A stretch of DNA of 64,000 nucleotides from Linum tenue. Taxonomy: Eukaryota; Streptophyta; Magnoliopsida; Malpighiales; Linaceae. The stretch spans positions 16,467,467-16,531,466 of the forward strand of contig CAMGYJ010000010.1 of assembly GCA_946122785.1 (NCBI GenBank). Direction: 5' to 3'. A program made the position numbers and the translations under genes. Position 1 is the first letter of the stretch; each line of letters opens with the position of its first letter. Below are positions 20,730-31,139 of this stretch, one piece after another. Below the pieces are notes generated by a model. It ran no database searches. It worked only from the letters and a program-made list of their open reading frames with translations, and was not told the origin of the DNA.

Positions 20730-20743
20730 GGGGGGGGGGGGGG
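20730..20743 (+). repeat. G14 tract (copy A)
   Basis: A run of 14 G follows AACGTAAGA. The matching site in copy B (24090-24098) has nine. The flanking sequence is otherwise nearly identical. Confidence 0.9.
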
Positions 20744-21662
20744 ATATGTGAGCACGAAGGGCGAAAAGAGAAAGTGAAGAAGGTTTTAAAGAAAAATAAA
20801 GTTGACAAGATGTATTGGGGTACAAAAGTCATCCTTTATTCTTTACAGTCATATACCATGATAAGAAAAGAATCTTAGTTCAGTTTGATAGAACGTGGGT
20901 CTCCAAAACTCGATGTAGTAGGGTTCATATTTCTTAAATCGTATAAATAATGGGATTGTGAAGAATCTCCTGTTGCGTGATATCATATATCATAATGAGG
21001 AATAGTGCATAAAACTTACTTCTTACGAATTTACTTTTGCATCGAACAAAAAGTTGCACGTCAAATACATGGGTTCTTAAATTTTCTTTCTCCATTTATA
21101 AAATAACATTTAAGAAAAAAGAATTACGATCTTGCACACTCACTAATTAAAATCCTAAATATTTGTCCGTCTGAATAATTAGATTTTGTTCATATTGAAA
21201 CAAACCAAAATAGATATGGAGTTCGTGGATAATGCTCGAATTTTTTATTTTTAGAATTTTAAAGAAATTTTGTCAGCCAAATAAGTCTTGCTAAAAAGTT
21301 TCTTTTTATTCGAATATCCATTGTCTCTTGTTGTGCAACTATTTCTCTTGGCAGAAACCATTTTGAGAGCTGGATTGAAAGCTTTTACCTTGATTAGATA
21401 GAGTACCAACCATATTAGTTTAGTGCAAATAGATTCCACTTATGGTACACTGTTTCTATGTCTTGTTATTCTTCCCTAGGCAGTTTACAACTAAACATAG
21501 AACTCATTAGTTGACAACTCATTTGCCATCAGGGTACGACATTGGACACAGCAGAACACTCACATGTAGTGTCCAAAACACTCGCACCTCAAACTGGCAG
21601 TTTTACTACCTTATATGCAAGGTATGTCCACCTCAAATAATTTTAGGTTCTTAGCTAGCTGT

Positions 21663-22758
21663 AGAGGTGTCAATTGCGTTTGGATTTGAGTTCAATTGAG
21701 TTATGGGATTAGTCGGGTTTTAGGTTCATCGAGTTAAGGGTCAATTGGGTTTGTATTTATTGGGTTGTGGTCATTCGGGCTATGGGTTGTTGGTTCATAG
21801 GTTTGCGGGTCAATCGGGTTGCTGGTTGATCGGGTTACTTGTCAGACGAGTTGTAGACAGATTGGGTTGCGGGTTATTCGGGTTAGCTTATTGTGTTTCC
21901 TTACTCGTTACAAATTACTTATTTTCAAACAAGTTTTCACAATACTTAAAAAATTTATTTCTACGTCATATAAGTATTTATAATTTTTTTTTGGTAGAAG
22001 TACTTGTAGAAGCTATACAACTTGTCAAAATGCTAAATTAATTTTGTAATCTTTTAGATAATTGAGTTACGCAATCATATGACTTAACAGACCAAACTTA
22101 ACCCTTAGTTTGAAACCAAAATGCAACTCGAGCACCACTTAAATGAACCAAATCTTTACTTCAATGTTGTAAAATAAAGATCATAGAAGTTGCAATAAAT
22201 GTAGAAACATAGAAAACAAATAGACAAATTAAGTGCAGTTTTCTAAAACAAATGATTTGCAAAAGTAATGGTTAATTTAGTTATTAAAGTCTTAAAAAAT
22301 CCTATATATATTAAACTTCAAATTATATAACTTCATACCCTAAAAATAGTCAAACTAGTTCATGTAGCTATATAAAGTGTGTTGTTTATTAAAAAGCTGT
22401 TGAATTAGTTCATATAATGGGTGCTAGGTTATTTGTATTATAACAGAAGAGATTAGATCATTTTGATTAGATGAATCATTATATGTTCTCAAATATATTA
22501 TAACCAACTAGTCATGCATATAAGGCTATAACAAGGTATACAATAGACAATGTCTTAGTTACTAAATTTTAAACTTTTAACTCATAAAGGATAGAGATAG
22601 TTATAATTAATGTTTTAATTTTTGTAATTTTATTAGTAGGCCGACCACCTAGCATTATTATCTCAATCCTTGCTGATAATTGACTTTTAGAGAAGTTCGG
22701 ATTGCAATTGGGTTGACCAGACAAATTATTTGGGTCGAGTTTTGTTTTGACACCTCTA
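21663..22758. mobile_element. hAT-like non-autonomous element (about 1.1 kb)
   Basis: The terminal repeats TAGAGGTGTCAA (21663-21674) and TTGACACCTCTA (22747-22758) are perfectly inverted. The flanks share TAGCTGT, partly overlapping the ends, so the exact 7-8 bp duplication is ambiguous. The left interior is made of degenerate GGGTTG/GGGTCAA repeats, a form common in plant hAT-like elements. No transposase ORF was seen; the 98-residue ORF at 21745 is repeat-derived. Confidence 0.72.
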
Positions 22759-22929
22759 GCTGTGTAATTGAACATGTAGCCTTCTCCATTTTCCAAGTAT
22801 GCTGAGTAGCCATGTGTTGTTAATCATGTGAATCAAGCCACTGAGGAAAGGATCTTCTCACTGTTGTTACTCATTACTAAAGCAAGAATTGAGATAATAA
22901 CGCCAGCCGGTCGGCCTAATCATGAAGAT

Positions 22930-24663
22930 TCAAAACTGCGGTTTCTTACACATAATGTGAAAAGTTTGAAGACTCACATTATGGTCTGAATACGGAGTTA
23001 GAGGATTGGAAGAAAAAATTCCTTGAAAAGCTTCCCGTTGTGAATATTGATCCTCTTGTTGATCCCTCTCTGGCGTTAAGAACAACATTGTTGAGATAAT
23101 TTGTGTTTGTCATGTTTGTGATTGATTTAAAGGGTCTGGGAGGGATGAAATAATATAAGTATACTCTTTCTTAGGAGCAGGTTTCAACGGAAAAAGCGGG
23201 TAAATCCGCCTACATGAGTACAAGCTCGTTAAAACTCATGAACGACTTGGGGAGAGGGGGCGAAGGTAGAATTAGATATTAGGGAAAAGCAAGGATAAGA
23301 GCTTAGTGTAGTAAATAGAAAATATATATTCTAGCTCTATTAGCAACTATGGGGCCCATCGATCCTTAATTCCTTCAATTCACAGGCGGGGGGGGGGGGG
23401 GGGGGGGGGGTCCTTACCATTAATTCCCTCACTCAATCCACAGGCAGAGGGGTTTCCTTCCTCTCCTTTTAGTGGAGCATCTTCGTTTTTTGATCTTTCG
23501 ATCTCATATATGATAAACCTTCGCACGCCTTTCGAGCTCACATATGATAACCCTTGGGTTCACATATTCTCCCCACTTTTTAGTCGAAGAAAAATAATAG
23601 TTGATGAATCTTGAAATGAAACATGTCTCCCATAAAAATAAAAATAAAAACTTGGGGAGATTTAATTCATTCCGAATTTTTAATTTTTAATTCGGAATGG
23701 AGAGGTTCGATTTGAAGATTAAAAATAAATAACCCCTTTCATTTTGACTTTGAGATGTGCATTTTTTTTTTAGGTATATCCACTTTGTTGGGAATACCTT
23801 AACTGACCATGTGAGGAGTTCTTCGGAAAAAAGATCCCTTCAGTCGTAGGAAATATAAGGATTGATACAATTTTTATTTATTTAATTGATAATCATGTAA
23901 AACAGAAGATATCTTTACCATTTGCAACAAGCTCAAACTGCTATCTTGCATCCGTGCTCCTCCAGAAGCATACACTAGAATAAGAGATGAATATCTTTAT
24001 TATTTTTTTAAAAACTATGCATTTCTCTCTTAAGCTATCACCAGCTGAGACAACTTATTTATGCAAATCATTAACTTTTAAACGTAAGAGGGGGGGGGAT
24101 ATGTGAGCACGAAGGGCAAAAAGAGAAAGTGAAGAAGGTTTTAAAGAAAGATAAAGTTGACAAGATGTATTGGGGTACAAAAGTCATCCTTTATTCTTTA
24201 CATTCATATACCATGATAAGAAAAGAATCTTAGTTCAGTTTGATAGAACGTGGGTCTCCAAAACTCGATGTAGTAGGGTTCATATTTCTTAAATCGTATA
24301 AATAATGGGATTGTGAAAAATCTCATGTTGCGTGATATCATATATCACAATGAGGAATAGTGCATAAAACTTACTTCTTACGAATTTACTTTTGCATCGA
24401 ACAAAAAGTTGCACGTCAAATACATGGGTTCTTAAATTTTCTTTCTCCATTTATAAAATAACATTTAAGAAAAAAGAATTACGATCTTGCACACTCACTA
24501 ATTAAAATCCTAAGTATTTGTTCGTCTGAATAATTAGATTTTGTTCATATTGAAACAAACCAAAATAGATACGGAGTTCGTGGATAATGCTCGAATTTTT
24601 TATTTTTAGAATTTTAAAGAAATTTTGTCAGCCAAATAAGTCTTGCTAAAAAGTTTCTTTTAA
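22930..24663. repeat. Segmental duplication, copy B (1.73 kb)
   Basis: Direct-orientation copy of 18215-18512 plus 19897-21305. The internal 1.36 kb is missing at the junction around 23225-23250, where a short rearranged piece of the hAT MITE remains. The right edge is near 24663 (AAGTTTCTTTTA), where similarity to copy A stops. Confidence 0.85.
23388..23410 (+). repeat. G23 tract (copy B)
   Basis: Twenty-three consecutive G between CACAGGC and TCCTTACC. It could form G-quadruplex structures and is also a likely site of sequencing or assembly length error. Confidence 0.9.
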
Positions 24664-25120
24664 TTTAAAATGATCACTATGTACAATCCGAGCAAGTGAT
24701 TGCTGAAATCCGTGCGAAAAAATACGTCGACGATCAATTTTCACATGCTCTATTTCTCCCTTCCCCCCGTACTCCATAGATGGAATAATATGTCTAACAG
24801 TTTATTATATTGTGACAATTGGCCTATGTTATTCTTACTCTTTATAAACCTTTGGCCTCATATATTCCCTCCCTCTTCTTTTAGTCGAGGAATTTCGTTC
24901 CTCTCTCTATTGCTCAAGCTACTTCGTTCCAGCAGTTTTCGAGGCATTGGCCTGATATTTAGCTTTGATAGAGGATCGAGCAACTATCTTTTGCTTTTTA
25001 GAACTCCAACAGGTAAGATTAGCTTAAAGGATAACCACATAAGCAGAAGTGGAAGTTCAATTTCAATAGAAGGGGGTATAAATCAGTGAAACAAATCTTA
25101 TTAAAAAGATCTTTTAGATG
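24664..25120. other. Unassigned AT-rich sequence
   Basis: The ORF at 24700-25089 is hydrophobic by composition, but I see no family motif and it starts in low-complexity DNA. The stretch lies between duplication copy B and the ycf1-like fragment and may be partly organellar. This is unproven. Confidence 0.3.
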
Positions 25121-25144
25121 TCTTTCCTTTACTTTTTACAATCC

Positions 25145-25246
25145 CATAATATGGTGTTCCAATACCCGAAAAAGAATTCCCAAAAAACTGGCTAACAGAG
25201 GGTATTCAAATAAAGATACTATTTCAAATTCATCTGATAGTAGGTC
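25145..25246 (+). pseudogene. ycf1: Plastid ycf1 (TIC214)-like fragment, nuclear insert
   Basis: One frame reads [20 protein letters not shown] followed by IKILF. This closely resembles the conserved C-terminal part of plastid Ycf1, a subunit linked to the inner-envelope import machinery. It extends only about 30 residues before the match fades and a TGA follows. In a nuclear repeat-rich setting it is best read as a short plastid-to-nucleus transfer (NUPT). The neighbouring bases (24700-25390) may belong to the same transfer. Confidence 0.5.
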
Positions 25247-25388
25247 CATTTGCTTGAGAGCTTTCATGTCCAAAGTTGGTCTGGGCATAGGGGGTACACC
25301 CCCAATAAACGAGAATATATAGGGAAAAATATTCTCGATGAACCATGTTCTTCTTATCTAGGCATAAGATTTTTATACTACGCAGGAG

Positions 25389-26035
25389 TACTCTTTCTTA
25401 GGTGCAGGTTTCAACAGACAGAATGCAGTAAGTATGCATGCACGAGTACAAGAATCATACTCTCGGTTGACAATTTAGCTCTCTGCATGCAAAGGTTAAT
25501 CCACTTATTTCTTTCTTTTGATATTAGTTTGCTAGTTACCTTGAAAATTAATAATACACAACTGTTTTTATTTTCTAGGTGGTATAATGATTTAAACCAG
25601 CGGGTGCTTGGGATTCTTGCGAACGAAAGGAGCTTTGTTGTACATGAACCATATGATCCAGTACCTCTTCCTGGTGACAGACATGTATATGTTGGTGATT
25701 TATTCCACATGCAGATTACTGTGGATGTTCGAATATAAAATAAAAACTTTGTTGTACACACCTTGAAGATAGGAACAACTATATCGCCCTTCTTCATTCC
25801 ATTCTTGTCGTCATACCTGAGGTAAACACATGAAGAATTTGAAGATAAATTTAGTAATATGCTGCGTACTGTTGGGGTGGATGCAAAAGATAGAAGGGGT
25901 GAATAGGTGTCTCAAGAGCTCCTGGATCGGGCTGCGACCACACATGTGTTGAAGCCGAAGAAGTGAGATAGAGGACATTAATAGTAACAATATAGTGGAA
26001 GAAGCGAGTTCGCTATTCTGATATATAAACGTTGG
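25389..26035 (+). pseudogene. Unidentified gene fragment, copy 2
   Basis: It opens with the same TACTCTTTCTTAGG.GCAGG block as the first copy (near 18450). An exon-like stretch ending NLALCMQR sits before an AG|GTTAAT donor at about 25494. After TTTTCTAG at about 25579 it encodes WYNDLNQRVLGILANERSF, then a PYDPVPLPGDRHVYVGD region, to TAA at 25736-25738. Later blocks (25830-25980) mirror 19530-19640. This copy keeps its frame better than the first. The family is unknown to me; the short Trp/Tyr- and Pro-rich stretch suggests a real protein rather than repeat noise. Confidence 0.4.
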
Positions 26036-27190
26036 ACATATATATCTATATATCTATCCGAGGAGAGTAATAATACATTCATTTTATTTTGGGGGGGGGG
26101 GTTGTTTAACAATTTCATGTTTGAGGATAATCATGCCACCATTACATTCCCTATCGCTCAACTTTCAGCTCTTCAGTGAGATTCTCATACAAACCTCATG
26201 TACTTAAGCATAAACTCTTAGCCATAAATCCTAGTGAGTTTTATACAGACAATCGATTTCAATAGTTTTATCTTCACATTTGAAATGGTTTGGCTTATGA
26301 TACAAATATCAATGAATATTCATCAATATTAGGATTTGAACACTATTCGCTTGGCAAATTGGTGTTGTTGATGATTCCCCCCCCCCCATTTATGAATTAT
26401 TGTTAAGGATTCAAATTTTATAAATTTTGGAGTATGATAATTTTCTATCGCCAAAATTATCTATATGTAATGTTTTAGTTAGTCCCGTAAAAAAAGATAT
26501 TTTAGTTAGTCGTGTATTTTGGATATTTTAAGAGAAATTATAGGGTTTAAAATCATATACTACAAAATGACTATCAAAACTATATTTCTACTCTTTCATT
26601 TTAATCACATCTAATGACTCAAATCATTAACAGACAAGGAAGGACGAACTAGTAATTTTGCATCTCTTTTCTTTTTCTTTTTTGTTTTTTTCTTACATGA
26701 AATTAAGAGATAAGAGAGAAGTTTTTTTTACCAGTCAAAAAATATTTTTTTAATCTCTCATTTTTCGTAAACGAGTCATTTTTCTTCGTTTTAACTTGAA
26801 ATTTTAAAAAAATTAGCATTGAAACAGCACATTAATAAAGATATACACAATGCAATCCATTTTGTTATACTTTGAGAAAAATAGCTCTTCAAAGCACGTG
26901 TTATTTTTAGTATTATCATTGTCATATCAATATGATATGAAAGTGGTATGATGATTATTTCCTTCGTATTAACTCAAAATTTAAAATATATAAAGAACTT
27001 ATTAATTATGATTTACATGATGCATCACAGCATTGTAGAATGCATGTGGCCATTTCAGAGAGTATTAATGAGGTCTTTCGTATTAATTAATTATTGCGCT
27101 ATTATGATTATGTGGGTTATTTGTATTAATTTATATTTAGGATTATTAAATAAATCAGAGGAATGAGAAATTGTTTGAAAACCCTAAATA
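26036..27190. other. AT-rich spacer with homopolymer G/C tracts
   Basis: No gene is supported. G11 lies at 26091-26101 and C11 at 26377-26387. The rest is AT-rich low-complexity sequence. Confidence 0.5.
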
Positions 27191-27400
27191 ATTTGGAGGA
27201 ATTCAATTCACACTGTTTCATGGAAGAGAGATCAACATGAATTTGTACTTGGGAAAAGCTGTAACTGCATTGGAATGTGAAGGAACATGTCTGAGAACGG
27301 TTGCTCGTGACGTTGATGGTAAGTTCTTGATGGCAGTAGTGTAGGGGGAGAGAAATCGGTGGTCACAGGAGCTTGCTGAACTCCAGGCAATACTTTTTAT

Positions 27401-28010
27401 TAGGGGTGAACAACGGGACGGGATTGGGTACCCGTCCCATTTGAAAAGGGTACCCAATCCCATTTGGAGAAGAAATTTCATTCCATGTCTCAAATCCATA
27501 CGGGTTAACGGGTACCCGCGGGTACCCATAAATTTGTGTGATTTTTGTTATTTGATTTTTTATTGGCGGCAAAACTGGCGTAGGAATTAAGTTTATTGAA
27601 TTGTAGTAAACCTACTGCTACTGATTTATACAAAATGAATAGAGAAAGGCAGTGGGCTTTCAACCGATCCCATGCATGCAGATGTGGAATTCTTTCTATG
27701 AAGTCAAATTGTAATGAAGCTACTGCTTCTAATTTGTACAGAATGTAGGAAGGCAATGGAGTTGTAGTAATTGTTGTCCCAATTAAGTAGGTAAAGGTTA
27801 TCCAGTAATATATGTTATCGCGTATCACAGGGAAGGCAGTGTATGTTTATTCATTGTTGTTTCAAATTAATGGCTTGGGTGGACGGGTAGTACGGGTACC
27901 CGTAATACCCAAACGGGTATTAACGTATAACTCGCGGGTACCCATTATAGAAGTTCTTGATCACAAGTTCCATCTCGTAAAAATAATTACGGGTATTTGG
28001 TTACCGGTAA
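27401..28010. repeat. GGGTACCCG-rich palindromic repeat region (hAT-like remnant)
   Basis: It starts with TAGGGGTGAACAACGGGACGG, a form seen at the ends of plant hAT-like elements. It contains GGGTACCCG/CGGGTACCC words near 27420-27530 and again at 27880-27950. A matching right terminus was not found, so the element is truncated or the right end is diverged. Confidence 0.45.
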
Positions 28011-28234
28011 CCCTCCAACATAGCATTGGCAATGATGGAGGGACTGGAATCGGTCCAACCAATGAGGATGCTCTAGAGAAGAAGGTGGAGTCTCCTGATA
28101 TTGGACCAAAACATATCACTAATGGAGAAGAAGACTTCGCTATCGTTGGAGATGATGATGTTGCTCATGACAAAGGAAATGCAAACAAGCTAAAAAGAAA
28201 ATATGGAGTCATTGTCTCTGACGATGAGGAATAA
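28010..28234 (+). pseudogene. Acidic C-terminal coding fragment of unknown protein
   Basis: An open stretch to TAA at 28232-28234 encodes an Asp/Glu-rich segment ending NKLKRKYGVIVSDDEE. The composition (charged, no repeat) is protein-like, but no family is recognised. Upstream it merges with the palindromic repeat. It may be the last exon of a gene whose 5' part was replaced. Confidence 0.3.
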
Positions 28235-28869
28235 ATAGAATGGTTCGCGAAAGCAAATTAGAAGTCGGTTCCCTGACATAGGGTTTATATATTATTTTTC
28301 GGAAAACAATTTTACTTGATGAGTCAGTTAGGATATTCGAAAAATACTATGAAGGTGATCCTTTATAATGATTGAAGTATTTTACTTTTGTACTTTGTTT
28401 ACATTTGGAACGGTTAATTTTGTTTACAATTAAAAAACAATTTTTTTTGGCTATGCATGGGCAATATGTTTTGATGGTTGTGTGCCTTTTTCATATTATT
28501 CTTATTATAATGACTAGTAAATATTATGCAACGAATGATCAGACACGTTTGTTTACACTATTTGATCATTAATTCATCTACTTATCTTTCACTAAATCAA
28601 TTGATTTGTGGAAGTTGGAAAAAGGACACTTGATTGCATTGTAATAAAAATTGCGACTGCTATTTACGTAATTGGCAAATGAATCTGGTCAGCCGCCCGG
28701 GCCCGTGACTAGTGTATATATCGAACTAAAGTCCAACTCCAACACATTAAGAAAAGCATATGAGAGAGAGAGAGAGGAGAGGAGAGAGATTTTTCCGGTG
28801 TCCGACAATGATGAAGGATTTTCCGACAACAGAGGATTTTCTGGCAACAGAGGAGGATTTTCTAGCGAC

Positions 28870-29750
28870 AGTACTGGGTTTGTCATGTTTGTCAGTATAT
28901 TTTGTAGTTTTTGTAAGTCCGATTTGTATGTTTATATCAGTTCGTTTGTATTGTTTATCATTCTTGTTTGTCATTTTTGTCTATTATGTTTGTAATGTTT
29001 ATATGACTAATTTGTATATATTGTAATTTGTAATATTTATTTGTCTAGATTGTATACTTTATGTTATGATTTATATACTTTGTATTCATTAATTTGTAAT
29101 ACAAGTTTACTGATTTTCATTATAAGTAGTGGCATTTTGTACTATTAGTTGTAATGTGTGTCGGTTTCTTTTATAATGTTTGTAAGCTTTGTCATTTTTG
29201 TAATGTTTGTCGATTTTTTTTGGTAATGTCTAAAAAACAATCGGGTTGACTTTGGGACAGATCTTCTCTATATAGGGACGAAATCTCCAAAATCAACCTG
29301 GTTGTTTTTCCATTTTGTATGGTTTGTATTATTTTTTTGTCTAGTTTTTCATTTTTGTCCACCATGTTTGTAATGATTGTATGTCTAAAAAACAACCGTG
29401 TTGACTTTGAGACGAAACTCCTCTATATAGGCACGGAACCTCCAAAGTTAACCTGGTTGTTTTTCCATTTTTTATTATTTATCGGCATATTTTGTCATTT
29501 TTGTCCACCATGTTTGTAATGTTTGTACGTCTAAAAAATAACATAGTTGAATTTGGGACGATCTCCTCTATATAGAGACGGAGCCTCCAAAATCAACCTG
29601 GTTGTTTTTTCATTTTGTATTTTTTGTCAGTCTAGTTTGTATTGTTTATGTTTTGTACTGTTTGTAAGACTTGTCATTCTAGTTTATATAATTTGTATGG
29701 TTTCTATTGTTAGTAAGTCTGATTTGTATAATTCATAATTTTTCATAATA
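28870..29750. repeat. TTTGTAATGTTTGT-rich minisatellite with three hairpin units
   Basis: The segment is made of degenerate TTTGTAATGTTTGT words. Three units of about 150 bases start near 29227, 29380 and 29528. Each has GTCTAAAAAACAA.CGGTTGA.., a CTCTATATAG palindrome, and TCAACCTGGTTGTTTTT. The AACAACC..GTTGA and TCAACC..GGTTGTT arms can pair. The short ORFs across it are translations of the repeat and are not annotated. Confidence 0.7.
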
Positions 29751-30289
29751 GTCAAATTACCTCTGTCATTAATTAAAAATTCCTTTTCATTTTTCAACCA
29801 TCATTACTATGCACCCGATAGTCACCTCATCCTTCCTCTCAATTATAACCCGGCCCGTTGGCCGGAATGCTCATATTTGATTATTTATATTTTTATGTTA
29901 CTTTTAGGTCTATCACCCCGTTTAATTTTATTGATAATCTTTCGATCGAGATGATACATAAAAAATATATAGGTTGAACATCGTAGAAATATCAGAATCA
30001 TTTAAGAATATAAAATATAAAAAGTACGATTGATCCCATTTTCATAATGATAATTAAGTCCCCGTTAAAATGCTATTGGTTAGTTGATTGTCAAGAAAGA
30101 TAGAGTATAAAAGCTCACTGGAATTTCCACACGACCCATAGATAGTTTGAAACTAAATCTTAAACCTCACAATCATATATAAAGGGTTCAATGCTCTCCT
30201 TTTAGGAATAATATGTCATTAATCCTAAAGAAATGGGGAGTTGGTGATTCAAGTCAGCTATATACTAAGAACTCAGCTAAGAAGGGACC

Positions 30290-31131
30290 TAGGGATGGCA
30301 AACCAGATCCGTCCCGGTGGATATTCCCCAACCCGACCTGTAATGGGACAAATAAAATCCAATCCGTTTATGAATGGGGCGAATCTCGACCCGATCCGTG
30401 GTTAGAACAGTTCGGATATGGATATTGATGGCTGCTCTGCATCGCCCCGCCCTGCTATGTAAAAAGGAGGAGATCGAGAGTCTCCATTCAATTTCATAGT
30501 CCACTTTTCTCCTGTCTTCCCAAACCCATCCCTAATTAATTCCCATCTATCATCACTATAAGCGAGGAGCTTCTTTGCAAAACCCAATCCAAGCATTCCT
30601 CCTGTCCTCTATTAATTTCTCGGTAATCTTAATCTCATATTTAATAATCTGTTTCTCCCATTTCTGGCTCCACATCCTTCACTTTTAGTAAAACGCTCAG
30701 AGGCTTGCTTTCTTCCTCTTCTTTATCGCCCTTTCTAAACAAGCCAAGTTGTTCCAACCTTGAGCAACGCCTGACGTGTTGCTTCTCTTTCGACCTCCAA
30801 TTGTCTTTTGGCATCAGCTGCCTCAGCTTGCTTTCGTGCATCTTCCGCAGCCTTAGCTTCAGAATCAGAGCAATGAACAGAAGCGGATGCCGCCGCGATC
30901 GTGTCCGCAAGCAACACCTCGTGGAGTTAGCCCCTGCAAATCAGTGAGAAGGAAAATGGATCAGGGATAGACATATCAGGGCGGATATTACCCGATCCGT
31001 GCGGGGCAGAAAATGGATCAGAATTTGGTGATCCATCCCGGAGCACGGGGCAGAGCAGATCGTCACTTTAGGGGGCAGAGCAGGGCACAAATTAGTACGA
31101 TCCGCCCCAAACCTACCCGTTGCCATTTCTA
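30290..31131. mobile_element. hAT-type element (842 bp) carrying a host-gene-like fragment
   Basis: The ends TAGGGATGGCAA and TTGCCATTTCTA are inverted with one mismatch. The flanks AAGGGACC (30282-30289) and AGGGGACC (31132-31139) match in seven of eight bases. Subterminal GGATCC/CGGATC-rich motifs are present on both sides. The middle (about 30500-30917, minus strand) is coding-like and described separately. No transposase is encoded. Confidence 0.8.
30735..30917 (-). pseudogene. GTE (BET bromodomain) C-terminal-like coiled-coil fragment inside the hAT element
   Basis: The minus strand reads ARKQAEAADAKRQLEVERE followed by ATRQALLKV. This resembles the Glu/Ala/Lys-rich region near the C terminus of plant GTE transcription factors, where the motif EREAARQALLxMEKTV is characteristic. 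The match ends before EKTVEINEN would appear, and the frame stops soon after. It is probably a captured exon piece. Low-complexity coiled coil makes the identity uncertain. Confidence 0.38.
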
Positions 31132-31139
31132 AGGGGACC

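Larger units (their letters stand above)
18215..21305. repeat. Segmental duplication, copy A (direct orientation; partner 22930-24663)
   Basis: 18215-18512 matches 22930-23225, and 19897-21305 matches 23250-24663, with only scattered substitutions and homopolymer-length differences. Copy A carries about 1.36 kb (18530-19896) that copy B lacks, including a hAT MITE and coding-like fragments. The shared segment includes the GGGGCCCATCGATCC block followed by a poly-G tract and an inverted ATTCCGAATTTTTAATTTTTAATTCGGAAT hairpin (described, not a gene). No intact ORF was recognised. Confidence 0.85.

Noticed and set aside
21745..22041. 98-codon ORF MGLYLLGCGHSGYGLL...
   Set aside because: A translation of GGGTTG repeats inside the hAT-like element.
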